Part shown: positions 15,606 through 23,791 of the stretch, one piece after another
Position numbering within the stretch: the first letter of the stretch is position 1
Layout: every line of letters starts with the position of its first letter
From: an uncultured Coriobacteriaceae bacterium
GTDB taxonomy: Bacteria; Actinomycetota; Coriobacteriia; Coriobacteriales; Eggerthellaceae
Assembly (NCBI GenBank): GCA_900539675.1
Contig: UQDJ01000009.1
Span: 1 to 48,944, forward strand
Length of the DNA stretch: 48,944 nucleotides
Reading direction: 5' to 3'
Notes under the pieces: generated by a model
Databases searched by the model: none
Told to the model about the DNA's origin: nothing
The model's input: only the letters and a program-made list of their open reading frames with translations
Position numbers and translations under genes: made by a program

Positions 15606-17182
15606 TACAGATCCAGATTTACATCTTTTACATCAAGACGAGGATAGAGCGGATCACCTACCGTTACTGCATTGCCGCTGGGTAGCTGACCCCACACCGT
15701 AGCGCCTTCGATATCGGTCAGTTCAAAAATATCGCCTAAACTCAAACGCTTATGCACTTCAGCAGACGTATTCGGCATAAACGGAGCCATATACAAGGCA
15801 GTAATGCGGATGGCTTCCAGGGCGTTGTAAATCACCGCAGCCAATTCATCGGCGGTTTCTTCGCTCTTAGCCAAGTTCCATGGAGCGGATTCTTCCACAT
15901 ACAGGTTTACGCGGCTCGCTAGCTTTTGAACAGCGGCTGCAGCACCGGTGAAATCAACCTTGCTCATGCAGGCGTCATATTCCTTATATAGATCATCAGA
16001 AATTTCGCGCAGAGGATTGTGTTCTGCGCCAGCAGGAGCAGCGGGAACCCGACCCTCAAAGTACTTCTTGGTCATATTAAATACGCGGCTGCACAGGTTG
16101 CCCCAGGTATTGGCAAGATCGGCGTTGTATACCTGCACCATGCGCTCAAGCGAAATGGAACCATCATGGCCGAACTGTACATCGGACAAGAAGTAGTAGC
16201 GATAAGCGTCAACACCAAAGATCTTTACCAAATCTTCTGGCTTTACGCCATTACCCTTAGACTTCGACATCTTTTCGCCCTTGACCAGCAAGAATCCGTG
16301 GCCAAATACGGTGTGGGTAATAGGCATACCAGCAGCCATCAACATTGCAGGCCAGATAACGCAATGAAAACGCGTGATGTCCTTGCCCACAAAGTGGTAT
16401 TGCATGGGCCAACGTACTTCGAATTCGCCCGGACGGCTATCATCGTCATAACCAATACCGGTCAGATAAGCCAGCAGAGCATCTGCCCAAACATAGGCAA
16501 CATGGCCCTTATCAAACGGCAGGGGTACACCCCAGTCAAACGTGGAGCGAGAAATGGAGAGATCCTTAAGGCCACTCTTCACAAAAGAAATTACTTCATT
16601 GCGACGTGTTTCAGGGCGAATGAAATCGGGATGCTCGTCATAGAACTTAAGCAGCGGCTCCTGAAATTCAGAGAGCTTGAAAAACCAGTTCTCTTCGCCA
16701 CTGGCCTTCTGGACAGGACGCTTACAGTCAGGACAGACGAACTGACCCTCTTCGTTTTTCAGAAGATCACTTTCGTTGTAATAAGTTTCTTCATGGACGC
16801 AATACCAGCCTTCATAGGAGCCCTTATAGCAATAGCCCTTGTCATAGAGCTTCTGCCAGAAATCCTGAACAGTCCTGGCGTGGCGTGGTTCAGTGGTTCT
16901 CACAAAATCGGTATAGGTAATATCGAGCATATCCCACACACTACGAAACGCGGGTTCCATGGAGTCGCACCAATCCTGGGGAGTCATACCCTTAGAAGCT
17001 GCCGTATCTGCTACCTTTTGCCCGTGTTCATCCATACCGGTTACAAACGCAACATCGTAACCGTTCAGGCGCTGATAGCGAGCTACGCAGTCAGCCGCGA
17101 TGGTGGTGTAGGCAGTCCCCAGATGAGGTGCCGCATTAACGTAGTAAATGGGTGTGGTGAACGAATAAGTTCCCTTGCTCAT
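15605..17182 (-). CDS. metG: Methionyl-tRNA synthetase
   Basis: Charges tRNA-Met with methionine. 525 residues. HIGH-type motif PHLGTAYT at residues 19-26; KMSKSKG near residue 304; zinc-knuckle region with CPDCKRPVQ; WFFKLSEF and GWYCVHEETYY as in class-I MetRS. It ends after the anticodon-binding helical domain and lacks the C-terminal EMAP/Trbp111-like tRNA-binding domain seen in Bacillus MetS (664 residues). Start ATG at 17182 has a weak AGAGAG site. It is the first gene of a minus-strand operon with tatD, a flavoprotein, rsmA and an ABC exporter, most of them overlapping. Confidence 0.96.
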   Translation of the reverse strand: MSKGTYSFTTPIYYVNAAPHLGTAYTTIAADCVARYQRLNGYDVAFVTGMDEHGQKVADTAASKGMTPQDWCDSMEPAFRSVWDMLDITYTDFVRTTEPRHARTVQDFWQKLYDKGYCYKGSYEGWYCVHEETYYNESDLLKNEEGQFVCPDCKRPVQKASGEENWFFKLSEFQEPLLKFYDEHPDFIRPETRRNEVISFVKSGLKDLSISRSTFDWGVPLPFDKGHVAYVWADALLAYLTGIGYDDDSRPGEFEVRWPMQYHFVGKDITRFHCVIWPAMLMAAGMPITHTVFGHGFLLVKGEKMSKSKGNGVKPEDLVKIFGVDAYRYYFLSDVQFGHDGSISLERMVQVYNADLANTWGNLCSRVFNMTKKYFEGRVPAAPAGAEHNPLREISDDLYKEYDACMSKVDFTGAAAAVQKLASRVNLYVEESAPWNLAKSEETADELAAVIYNALEAIRITALYMAPFMPNTSAEVHKRLSLGDIFELTDIEGATVWGQLPSGNAVTVGDPLYPRLDVKDVNLDL

Positions 17183-17246
17183 ACGTAAACTCTCTCTTTC
17201 TAAGCTGTGAAGCTAATGATGCTTGCAACCTAGGTATCTTAGCACG

Positions 17247-19175
17247 TTATAGGTTCTTTACTTTCATGCAGCGCATAGCATTCAGAATTGCCAGAACTGC
17301 AACCCCTACATCGGCGAACACGGCAAGCCACATGGTGGCTATACCAAAGATGGCCAAAATAAGTACCGCGAACTTCACGCCCAGCGCAAAAATAATGTTT
17401 TGCCATACAATGCGCATGGTCTTGCGGGAAACATGCATAGCTTTTGCGATGTTACGGGGATCATCGTCCATCAGTACCACGTCTGCCGCTTCAATGGCAG
17501 CATCCGATCCCATAGCTCCCATCGCAATGCCGATATCAGCACGCATCAAGACCGGAGCATCGTTAATGCCATCACCCACGAATGCCACATTATTATGTTT
17601 TTGATGGTTCTCTTCAGACAGCAAGCGTTCCACTTGGGCAACCTTGTCCTGCGGCAACAGCTGTGCATGCACTTCATCGATACCCAGTTCTTGTGCAACC
17701 GCCTGGGCCACTTCTGCCCTATCGCCTGTGAGCATAACGGTCTTGTGGACTCCAGCCGCATGCAAACTGGCAATAGCAGCCTTCGATTCAGGCTTAACCG
17801 CATCAGCGATAACGATATGGCCAATATAGGTGCCATCCAGAGCAACGTGCAGAATGGTACCCACCAGTTCGCAATCATGGTATGCAACTTTTGCAGCCTT
17901 CATAAGCTTGTCGTTGCCAACCAGCACCGTGTGATTATCGATAAGTGCCTTTACACCATGGCCGCCCTCTTCTGAAACCTTAGCAATACGATTGCGATCA
18001 ATTGAGCCGCTATATGCCTCTTTAATAGAAAGGGCGATGGGGTGATCCGAATAGGCTTCCGCATGAGCCGCCACCGATAAGATGAGATCAGGATCCACAT
18101 GTGCCTGAGCTTCGGGGTGCACCGCCACCACATCGAAAGTGCCGTTAGTAAGCGTGCCCGTTTTGTCAAACACCACGGTATCCGCCTTAGCAAGAGCCTC
18201 CAAATAGTTGCCGCCCTTGACCAAAATACCCAAACGCGATGCCCCACCAATTCCGCCAAAGAATGACAGCGGAACCGAAATGACCAGCGCACACGGGCAC
18301 GATACAACCAAGAATACCAACCCACGCTGGATCCAATCAACCCACGCAAATCCCATGACTAACGGGGGCAGAACTGCAATAAGAAGGGCGCCGATGGTAA
18401 CAATGGGTGTGTAATAGCGAGCAAATCGTGTGATGAAGTTTTCGGTACGCGCTTTCTTTTCACTGGCTTGTTCCACCAATTCCAAAATGCGAGAAACGGT
18501 GGATTCTTCGAAGGGCTTAGTGGCACGGATGGTAAGCGCTCCGGTCATATTGACACAGCCCGATATCACTTCGCCGCCCACCTCAACATGACGCGGTACC
18601 GATTCGCCGGTAAGCGCCGAAGTGTCCAACTGAGAGGCACCCTGTACAACGACACCATCAAGCGCAATACGCTCACCAGGCTTTACAATGAATTCATCGC
18701 CCGGCTCAAGTTCGTAGGGGTCCACCTTCACCAATTCACCATCGCGCTCCACATAGGCATAATCGGGCGCAATATCCATCATTGCTGAAATTGATTCACG
18801 GGATTTGCCCACTGCATAATCCTGGAATAGTTCTCCTACCTGGTAGAACAGCATTACCGCCGCGCCTTCTGCCATGTGCGGATCAGAACCCGGAAATAAC
18901 ACCAAAGCAAAAGCACCGATAGTTGCAACTGACATCAGGAAGTTTTCATCAAAGATCTGACCATGCCCGATGTTGCGAATAGCCTTCCATAACACGTCAT
19001 AGCCTGCCAACAAGTAAGGCACCAAGAACAGAGCGAACTCTACATAGAGCGCATTTGTTTTACCGCCAACATACGTTTCAAGTGGCAAAAACTCCGAGAT
19101 TGCAAACGCAATTGCGAACAAAACCAGCGCAACAATAATGCGAATGCGTGTACGTTTTTGGTTATCAGCCATCAT
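17247..19175 (-). CDS. P1B-type Zn/Cd/Pb-exporting ATPase
   Basis: 642 residues. Pumps a soft divalent metal out of the cell with ATP. Seen: TGES actuator loop (ALTGESVP), CPC metal-binding helix SCPCALVISVP, phosphorylation site DKTGTLTNG, SDHPIALSI (P1B His-Pro), MLTGDR and GDGINDAPVL. Eight hydrophobic segments are expected, two pairs before the actuator. There is no N-terminal metal-binding domain: the HMA module is a separate 72-aa gene just upstream, and the CadC-type regulator supports Zn/Cd/Pb rather than Cu. ATG at 19175 is followed by a second ATG (19172) that sits better behind AGGGG. The gene lies 6-9 bp after the HMA stop. Confidence 0.93.
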   Translation of the reverse strand: MMADNQKRTRIRIIVALVLFAIAFAISEFLPLETYVGGKTNALYVEFALFLVPYLLAGYDVLWKAIRNIGHGQIFDENFLMSVATIGAFALVLFPGSDPHMAEGAAVMLFYQVGELFQDYAVGKSRESISAMMDIAPDYAYVERDGELVKVDPYELEPGDEFIVKPGERIALDGVVVQGASQLDTSALTGESVPRHVEVGGEVISGCVNMTGALTIRATKPFEESTVSRILELVEQASEKKARTENFITRFARYYTPIVTIGALLIAVLPPLVMGFAWVDWIQRGLVFLVVSCPCALVISVPLSFFGGIGGASRLGILVKGGNYLEALAKADTVVFDKTGTLTNGTFDVVAVHPEAQAHVDPDLILSVAAHAEAYSDHPIALSIKEAYSGSIDRNRIAKVSEEGGHGVKALIDNHTVLVGNDKLMKAAKVAYHDCELVGTILHVALDGTYIGHIVIADAVKPESKAAIASLHAAGVHKTVMLTGDRAEVAQAVAQELGIDEVHAQLLPQDKVAQVERLLSEENHQKHNNVAFVGDGINDAPVLMRADIGIAMGAMGSDAAIEAADVVLMDDDPRNIAKAMHVSRKTMRIVWQNIIFALGVKFAVLILAIFGIATMWLAVFADVGVAVLAILNAMRCMKVKNL

Positions 19176-19181
19176 GCACCC

Positions 19182-19400
19182 CTAGCGCAAAATAGTCATA
19201 TCCGGTTCAATTTTTTTGCAGAGTGCAACTGCTTCATCCACGATGGTATCCATCTTGGATTCATCGGCCACTAATACCAGCTTTTGAGTCATAAAGCTCA
19301 TCGTGGCTTTTTCTACCCCATCAATTTTGTTGATGGCACGCTCCATCTTGGCAGCACAATTAGCACAGTCCAGATTGTTAAGCTTGAATACCTTACGCAT
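19182..19400 (-). CDS. Free heavy-metal-associated (HMA) domain protein
   Basis: 72 residues, one ferredoxin-like HMA fold. Metal motif LDCANCAAKM at residues 10-19 (two Cys), then the typical VEKATMSFMTQKLVLVADE strand pattern. Probably a cytosolic metal chaperone delivering to the ATPase encoded next. In many CadA/ZntA pumps this domain is the N-terminus of the ATPase; here it has been split off, with an AAAGGAG ribosome site of its own. Confidence 0.9.
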   Translation of the reverse strand: MRKVFKLNNLDCANCAAKMERAINKIDGVEKATMSFMTQKLVLVADESKMDTIVDEAVALCKKIEPDMTILR

Positions 19401-19437
19401 GGAAAACTCCTTTGGTCGAACGATAATTTGCCTGTGA

Positions 19438-19878
19438 TTATTCGCAGATATGAGTCATGCCCTGAGCAAGCATGGTGTACACATGATTATCTGAAAGCGA
19501 GTAAATGACATTTTTACCGTCACGCTTAGCACGAACCAAACGTGATTGTTTAAGCGTGCGCAGCTGATGAGAAACGGCACTCTGGGTAGCCCCTATCTGC
19601 TCAGCCAGATCGGCGACACATTGATCTTTTGCCATAAGTGCGTAGAGAATTTTGATACGTGTGGTATCGCCGAACACCTTAAATAGATCTGCCAAATCAT
19701 AGAGCAGCTCTTCATCGGGCATGGAATCATCCTGCCCTGCAGCTTCCTGAACACGACGGCATTCCTCAAGGCTGGAAGAATCAGCGGACTCGTGAGAGTC
19801 AAAAGAGCCATGAAAGTCAGCAGATTCAGAGGGATCTATCAAATCCTTGTTGTTTGATGTATTAATCGTTTCACTCAC
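19438..19878 (-). CDS. ArsR/SmtB-family metal-sensing repressor (CadC/CzrA-like)
   Basis: 146 residues. Winged-helix repressor expected to leave DNA when Zn/Cd/Pb binds. The HTH core is ATQSAVSHQLRTLKQSRLV, preceded by DLFKVFGDTTRIKILYALM. The N-terminal CxC site of CadC is reduced to DQCVADLA, but the alpha-5 site is intact at the C-terminus: D-x-H and, 10 residues on, H-x-x-E in DNHVYTMLAQGMTHICE. It therefore looks like a Zn-type alpha-5 sensor. The first 50 residues are an acidic, Ser-rich tail. GTG at 19878 has AAAGGAAC upstream; an ATG at 19896 lies in the operator and has no site. First gene of the efflux operon. Confidence 0.92.
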   Translation of the reverse strand: MSETINTSNNKDLIDPSESADFHGSFDSHESADSSSLEECRRVQEAAGQDDSMPDEELLYDLADLFKVFGDTTRIKILYALMAKDQCVADLAEQIGATQSAVSHQLRTLKQSRLVRAKRDGKNVIYSLSDNHVYTMLAQGMTHICE

Positions 19879-19895
19879 ATTTGTTCCTTTCAACA

Positions 19896-19913
19896 TATGA
19901 GCATCTGTTCATA
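19896..19913 (-). promoter_or_regulatory. ArsR-type operator
   Basis: Imperfect dyad TATGAGCA-TC-TGTTCATA (7 of 8 positions symmetric, 2-bp centre), adjoining the -10 box. It has the TGAACA-type half-sites of SmtB/CadC operators and would allow self-repression. Confidence 0.75.
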
Positions 19914-19941
19914 AGTATAAGAATAAAAGGAGTTAAGTCAA
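19914..19941 (-). promoter_or_regulatory. Promoter of the metal-efflux operon
   Basis: On the minus strand TTGACT (19941-19936), 16-bp spacer, TATACT (19919-19914). The operator begins directly downstream, covering the start site. Confidence 0.72.
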
Positions 19942-20079
19942 GCTAATTGGAAGGCAATAACGTGAATTTTTTTAGTTAAACGATTGAAAACATGTGGATC
20001 AGACATCCATGATAGACGGCATTCATCACCTGTGGTGCCATATGCGAGTTCAAAAGAAAATAAAAGCTTCAGTCCAGCA

Positions 20080-20568
20080 CTAGGCAAGCGTCGTTATATC
20101 TGCCTTTGTCAGAGGAATAGTAGCTTCAAGGGAAGCAAGACTGGTTTGGATCTGACACCCTATACGCCCGCCAGAGAAAAATATTGTGTCATACAGTTCA
20201 GCCGATTCATCGATTGTAGTTGTAAAGAACTTTTTCATACCTAACGGCGAACAGCCACCATGCACATAGCCAGTTAGGCCGAGCAGCTCTTTTGACTTCA
20301 CCATGGCAACGTGTTTTTCTCCAACAACAGCAGCTGCCTTCTTTAAATCAAGTTCCATGGCAACAGGAATCATAAACACGTAGTGTTCGCCGCTTTTACC
20401 CACCGTGACTAACGTTTTAAACACGCAATCAGGGTCTTCGCCCAACATATGCGCCACCTCAGTCCCGGAAAGTGCTTCAGGGCACTCAAACCAATGAGGT
20501 ATATAGGGCTGTCCTGCCCGTTCTAATTCGCGCATTGCATTTGTTTTCTTATCGGCATGTTTTGACAT
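20080..20568 (-). CDS. ybaK: YbaK/EbsC-type Cys-tRNA(Pro) deacylase
   Basis: 162 residues, full length for the family. Hydrolyses cysteine mischarged on tRNA-Pro, in trans to prolyl-tRNA synthetase. Landmarks: ECPEALSGTEVAHMLGED, VFKTLVTVGKSGEHYVFMIPV (with the conserved K of FKT), DLKKAAAVVGEKHVAMV, LGLTGYVHGGCSPLGMKK (GxGGxSPxG-type pocket) and FFSGGRIGCQIQTSL. ATG at 20568 has only a weak upstream site. It stands alone between the efflux operon and a membrane protein on the same strand. Confidence 0.93.
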   Translation of the reverse strand: MSKHADKKTNAMRELERAGQPYIPHWFECPEALSGTEVAHMLGEDPDCVFKTLVTVGKSGEHYVFMIPVAMELDLKKAAAVVGEKHVAMVKSKELLGLTGYVHGGCSPLGMKKFFTTTIDESAELYDTIFFSGGRIGCQIQTSLASLEATIPLTKADITTLA

Positions 20569-20596
20569 TGCGTATCACCAGCACCAAAAGACCTCG

Positions 20597-21394
20597 CTAC
20601 AAAGACGAGCCATCCTTTTCAGAAGATAGATCGGCAGAAACTGTCATGTTATGGAATCGTTGCTGCAGCCATTCATCGGGAAACGCTTCGTCAAGCACCT
20701 GATCGATCGGCGTTGCAGGAGGAATACCTTCGGCGCGCTGACCTTCTCGATGTACCGCCAATACCGTAACGATGGCATTGACAAGCATAAAGACGATAAG
20801 TATCCAAGTGATTACCAGATACGGCCTTTTGTGTGGACGAGGGAATTTATTGTGAATACGCTTGATAATAGGTAAGACAAATCGCACCCAGAACAAGCCT
20901 AAAATACCCCAAGTAACACCAAAGAAGAAGTTGGTTCTACCCCCAATAGAACCAAAGGTACCCGTGTAGTCCCAGGCAATTGCATTCCAAAAGGTTTCCA
21001 TCATCCAACTGGCGCAATACTCCAACGTGGCACCAATCACCATGGCAACCAAAAAAACAATCAAATCATGAGTATAGTAAAAGCGATTCAAGAATAGGGT
21101 AAGCGCTACTGCTCCTACCCCATAAATGGGAGAAAACGGACCCCACACAAAGCCCGCACGACTTTCCCAACCGCCGTATACAACGAGATGAAATAAATCT
21201 TCCAGCACTAAGCCCAATACCGATGCAACGGTAAAAATCCAAAACAGGGTGAATAGCGAAAGATCTAAGTAGCGTGGTGCAAACTGAGCACGAACACCAC
21301 GCACCACTTGGGTATCAATAGCTTTATCGAATACCTTTTTGGGAGTAAGAGTATGTTTGTCGTTAGTCATGGCTCCAACTCTACCAGAAGCCAT
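20597..21394 (-). CDS. Multi-pass membrane protein, putative ABC_trans_CmpB family
   Basis: 265 residues. A cytosolic N-terminus of about 45 residues is followed by five or six hydrophobic helices (LFTLFWIFTVASVLGLVLED, GAVALTLFLNRF, IVFLVAMVIGATLEYCAS, FFFGVTWGILGLFWVRFVLP, YLVITWILIVFMLVNAIVTVLAV). The pattern GxVLEDLFHLVVYGGWESRAGFVWGPFSPIYG is that of the family named putative ABC-transporter type IV, which has no proven transport role. The charged C-terminal tail is about 45 residues. Start ATG at 21394 has GGCGGGG upstream; ATG at 21370 is an alternative. Confidence 0.78.
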   Translation of the reverse strand: MASGRVGAMTNDKHTLTPKKVFDKAIDTQVVRGVRAQFAPRYLDLSLFTLFWIFTVASVLGLVLEDLFHLVVYGGWESRAGFVWGPFSPIYGVGAVALTLFLNRFYYTHDLIVFLVAMVIGATLEYCASWMMETFWNAIAWDYTGTFGSIGGRTNFFFGVTWGILGLFWVRFVLPIIKRIHNKFPRPHKRPYLVITWILIVFMLVNAIVTVLAVHREGQRAEGIPPATPIDQVLDEAFPDEWLQQRFHNMTVSADLSSEKDGSSL

Positions 21395-21555
21395 TTATAA
21401 CCCCGCCACACTTCAATAAAGTGGCAAATTTGTAACCTCTAAGCCACCGAGCAGCAACCTGCACACCAACCCGCATCCACGGGAATGATCGCGATATATA
21501 CAGAGCACTTAGAAAAACTACAGTTATAGATAAACATTGCGATTATACAGGCATC

Positions 21556-21620
21556 CTGCAAAGTGGGTTAGACTGTTAAGAATCTGTAAATATCACCCAT
21601 ACTATGACCCGCAGAAAGGA
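21556..21620 (+). promoter_or_regulatory. Leader with mutually exclusive stems ahead of xpt-pbuX
   Basis: TGGGT (21564-21568) can pair with ACCCA (21595-21599). Alternatively CTGC..TGGGT (21556-21568) can pair with ACCC..GCAG (21607-21614), which abuts the AAAGGA ribosome site (21615-21620). The leader lacks the purine riboswitch consensus. A switch is plausible but unproven. Confidence 0.35.
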
Positions 21621-21629
21621 CGGCATCCC

Positions 21630-22205
21630 ATGCGGCTTTTAGAAGAGCGCATCCAGCGCGACGGCACGGTCAAAAGCAACGATGTGCTAAAAGTTGATGC
21701 ATTTTTGAATCATCAGATGGACGTGGAACTATTTGAAGAGATGGCCAAGGAATGGAAACGTTTATTCGCCAACAAGCCCATCAATAAGATTCTCACCATC
21801 GAAGCATCAGGCATTGGCATTGCCGCCATCGCAGGACACGTCTTTAACGTTCCTGTTGTATTTGCCAAAAAGGCTCAGAGTATCAATCTGGATGGCACAT
21901 TGTATGCCACGCGTGTTGAATCCTTTACCCATGGCAAAGTATTTGATGTTATCGTCTCCAAAAAGTATGTTGGCGAAGGTGACCACCTGCTGCTCATCGA
22001 TGACTTCATGGCAAATGGCTGCGCTATGACGGGTTTGATCGAGATTTGCGAAGATGCAGGGGCTACGATTGAAGGGATTGGCATCGCCATCGAAAAAGGG
22101 TTCCAAGGCGGCGGCCAGCGCCTGCGCGACAAGGGTTATCAGGTTGAATCGCTCGCAATTGTTGACAGCATGGATCCAGAAACGGGCGTGATCACCTTCC
22201 GATGA
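21630..22205 (+). CDS. xpt: Xanthine phosphoribosyltransferase
   Basis: Converts xanthine and PRPP to XMP in purine salvage. 191 residues, the normal Xpt length. Starts MRLLEERIQRDGTV and has KVDAFLNHQMD, the base-recognition region EASGIGIAA, VVFAKKAQ, and the PRPP loop LLIDDFMANGCAMTGL. ATG at 21630 is preferred over a 31-codon extension because AAAGGA lies 9 nt upstream and homologues start MxLLEERI. The stop overlaps the permease start (ATGA), giving the same xpt-pbuX pair as in Bacillus. Confidence 0.95.
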   Translation: MRLLEERIQRDGTVKSNDVLKVDAFLNHQMDVELFEEMAKEWKRLFANKPINKILTIEASGIGIAAIAGHVFNVPVVFAKKAQSINLDGTLYATRVESFTHGKVFDVIVSKKYVGEGDHLLLIDDFMANGCAMTGLIEICEDAGATIEGIGIAIEKGFQGGGQRLRDKGYQVESLAIVDSMDPETGVITFR

Positions 22206-23644
22206 AAACCAACAATACTTCCCTCCCCACCTATCCAGATAATGACTTGGCAGCTCAGCTTGCCGATTTCGATAGCAAGATTTCCTTTGCTCGCGTTTTC
22301 CCCTACGGCATTCAGCATGTCCTTGCTATGTTTGTGGCCAACTTAGCTCCCATTACCATTATTGCTGCTGCAGCTGGCTTTGATGCTGCCACCACCGCCA
22401 TGCTTATCCAAACCGCTATGGTAGTTGCCGCTATTGGTACTTTCGTTCAACTTTTCACGATATGGCGCATTGGTGCTCGCATGCCAATTGTTATGGGTGT
22501 TAGCTTTACCTTTGTTACCGTGGCCTGCGGCATTGCTGCTCAGTACGGTTACGGTGCTGTGATTGGCGCCTTTATTGTTGGCGGCATCTTTGAAGGCACG
22601 CTGGGCCTGTTCGCCAAATACTGGCGAAAGTTCATTACGCCTATTGTTTCAGCTGTTGTGGTTACCGCTATTGGTTTTTCGCTTTTGTCGGTTGGTGCCG
22701 AATCCTTTGGCGGCGGCTCTGGTGCTCCTGATTTTGGCTCCCCAGAAAACCTGTTCTTGGGTTTCATTTCGCTTGCCGCTTGTTTGCTATTCCAAGCGCT
22801 TGCCAAGGGCAGCATTAAACAGCTTTCCGTTCTGTTTGGCCTTATTGTTGGCTACCTTGTGGCCCTCATTATGGGCAAGGTAGATTTTTCAGTATTTCAG
22901 AACCTCGCTATCCTTTCGGTACCACAGTTCATGCCCTTCACGCCCGAATTCCATATCGATGCCATTATCGCTATCTGCCTTTTGTATCTGGTAAGTGCTG
23001 CAGAAACCTTAGGCGACACAGCAGCTTTATCCAATATCGCTTTCAAGCGTTACCCCTCCGAAAAGGAATACGCTGGCGCCGTTGCCGCCGACGGTTATAC
23101 CAGCACCTTTTCTGCATTGATGGGTTGCTCTCCGCTAACCACCTTTGCGCAAAACATTGGGCTTATAGCTATGACCAAGGTTGTTAATCGTCGCACAATC
23201 GCTTTAGGAGCTACGGTTTTACTGATCGCTGGCTTTATCCCCGCTATTAGCGCAGTATTCAGCTCTCTTCCTGATGCCGTGTTAGGTGGCTGCACCATCA
23301 TGATGTTTGGCAACATTATTTTGAGCGGCTTTCAGATGATTGCCAATGCAGGCTTTACCCAGCGCAACATTACGATTGCTGCCATAGCATTGGCCATGGG
23401 TATAGGCTTTACCCAGGTAAGTGATATCTTTGTTGCCTTTCCTGATCTGTTGCAGAACATCTTTGTGGGCAACAGTATTGCACTCACATTCCTTACTGCT
23501 GTCATTCTTTCCCATGTCCTGCCAAAAGATGCCATTATTGATGGTCCTCTGGTGACCCGCATGAGTCAACACAATGACAATGAAGCGTCTGATGCGAAAC
23601 CCGACAATAACGCTAGCACCACGTCGTCATCAAACAACGCTTAA
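22202..23644 (+). CDS. pbuX: NCS2 family xanthine/uracil permease
   Basis: 480 residues. Proton-coupled purine importer in the inner membrane, supplying xanthine to the phosphoribosyltransferase encoded just before. NCS2 landmarks: QHVLAMFVANLAPITII in the first helix, GVSFTFV, SAAETLGDTAALSNI (the AETxGD substrate helix), SPLTTFAQNIGLIAMTKV and NIILSGFQMI. About 12-14 membrane segments. The final 35 residues are a polar, Asn/Ser/Asp-rich cytosolic tail. The start overlaps xpt by 4 nt; a strong terminator follows. Confidence 0.94.
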   Translation: MKTNNTSLPTYPDNDLAAQLADFDSKISFARVFPYGIQHVLAMFVANLAPITIIAAAAGFDAATTAMLIQTAMVVAAIGTFVQLFTIWRIGARMPIVMGVSFTFVTVACGIAAQYGYGAVIGAFIVGGIFEGTLGLFAKYWRKFITPIVSAVVVTAIGFSLLSVGAESFGGGSGAPDFGSPENLFLGFISLAACLLFQALAKGSIKQLSVLFGLIVGYLVALIMGKVDFSVFQNLAILSVPQFMPFTPEFHIDAIIAICLLYLVSAAETLGDTAALSNIAFKRYPSEKEYAGAVAADGYTSTFSALMGCSPLTTFAQNIGLIAMTKVVNRRTIALGATVLLIAGFIPAISAVFSSLPDAVLGGCTIMMFGNIILSGFQMIANAGFTQRNITIAAIALAMGIGFTQVSDIFVAFPDLLQNIFVGNSIALTFLTAVILSHVLPKDAIIDGPLVTRMSQHNDNEASDAKPDNNASTTSSSNNA

Positions 23645-23682
23645 ACGAGCATCACTATTCGCATAAAAAGGACTTACACATA

Positions 23683-23718
23683 AACACCCATGAGGTACTA
23701 TTCCTCTGGGTGTTTTTT
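23683..23718 (+). terminator. Terminator of xpt-pbuX
   Basis: AACACCC (23683-23689) and inner GAGG pair with CCTC and GGGTGTT (to 23714), followed by TTTTTT. Confidence 0.9.
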
Positions 23719-23791
23719 ATTAAACAGACGTTTAACTATTTTTATTAAACCCCAACCATTGTTAAGCCAACACTCCTAAGGAGTTCTATTG

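Noticed and set aside
16019..17188. 389-codon open frame opposite metG
   Set aside because: Fully antisense to a clear methionyl-tRNA synthetase, no family motifs, no ribosome site; a codon-bias shadow.
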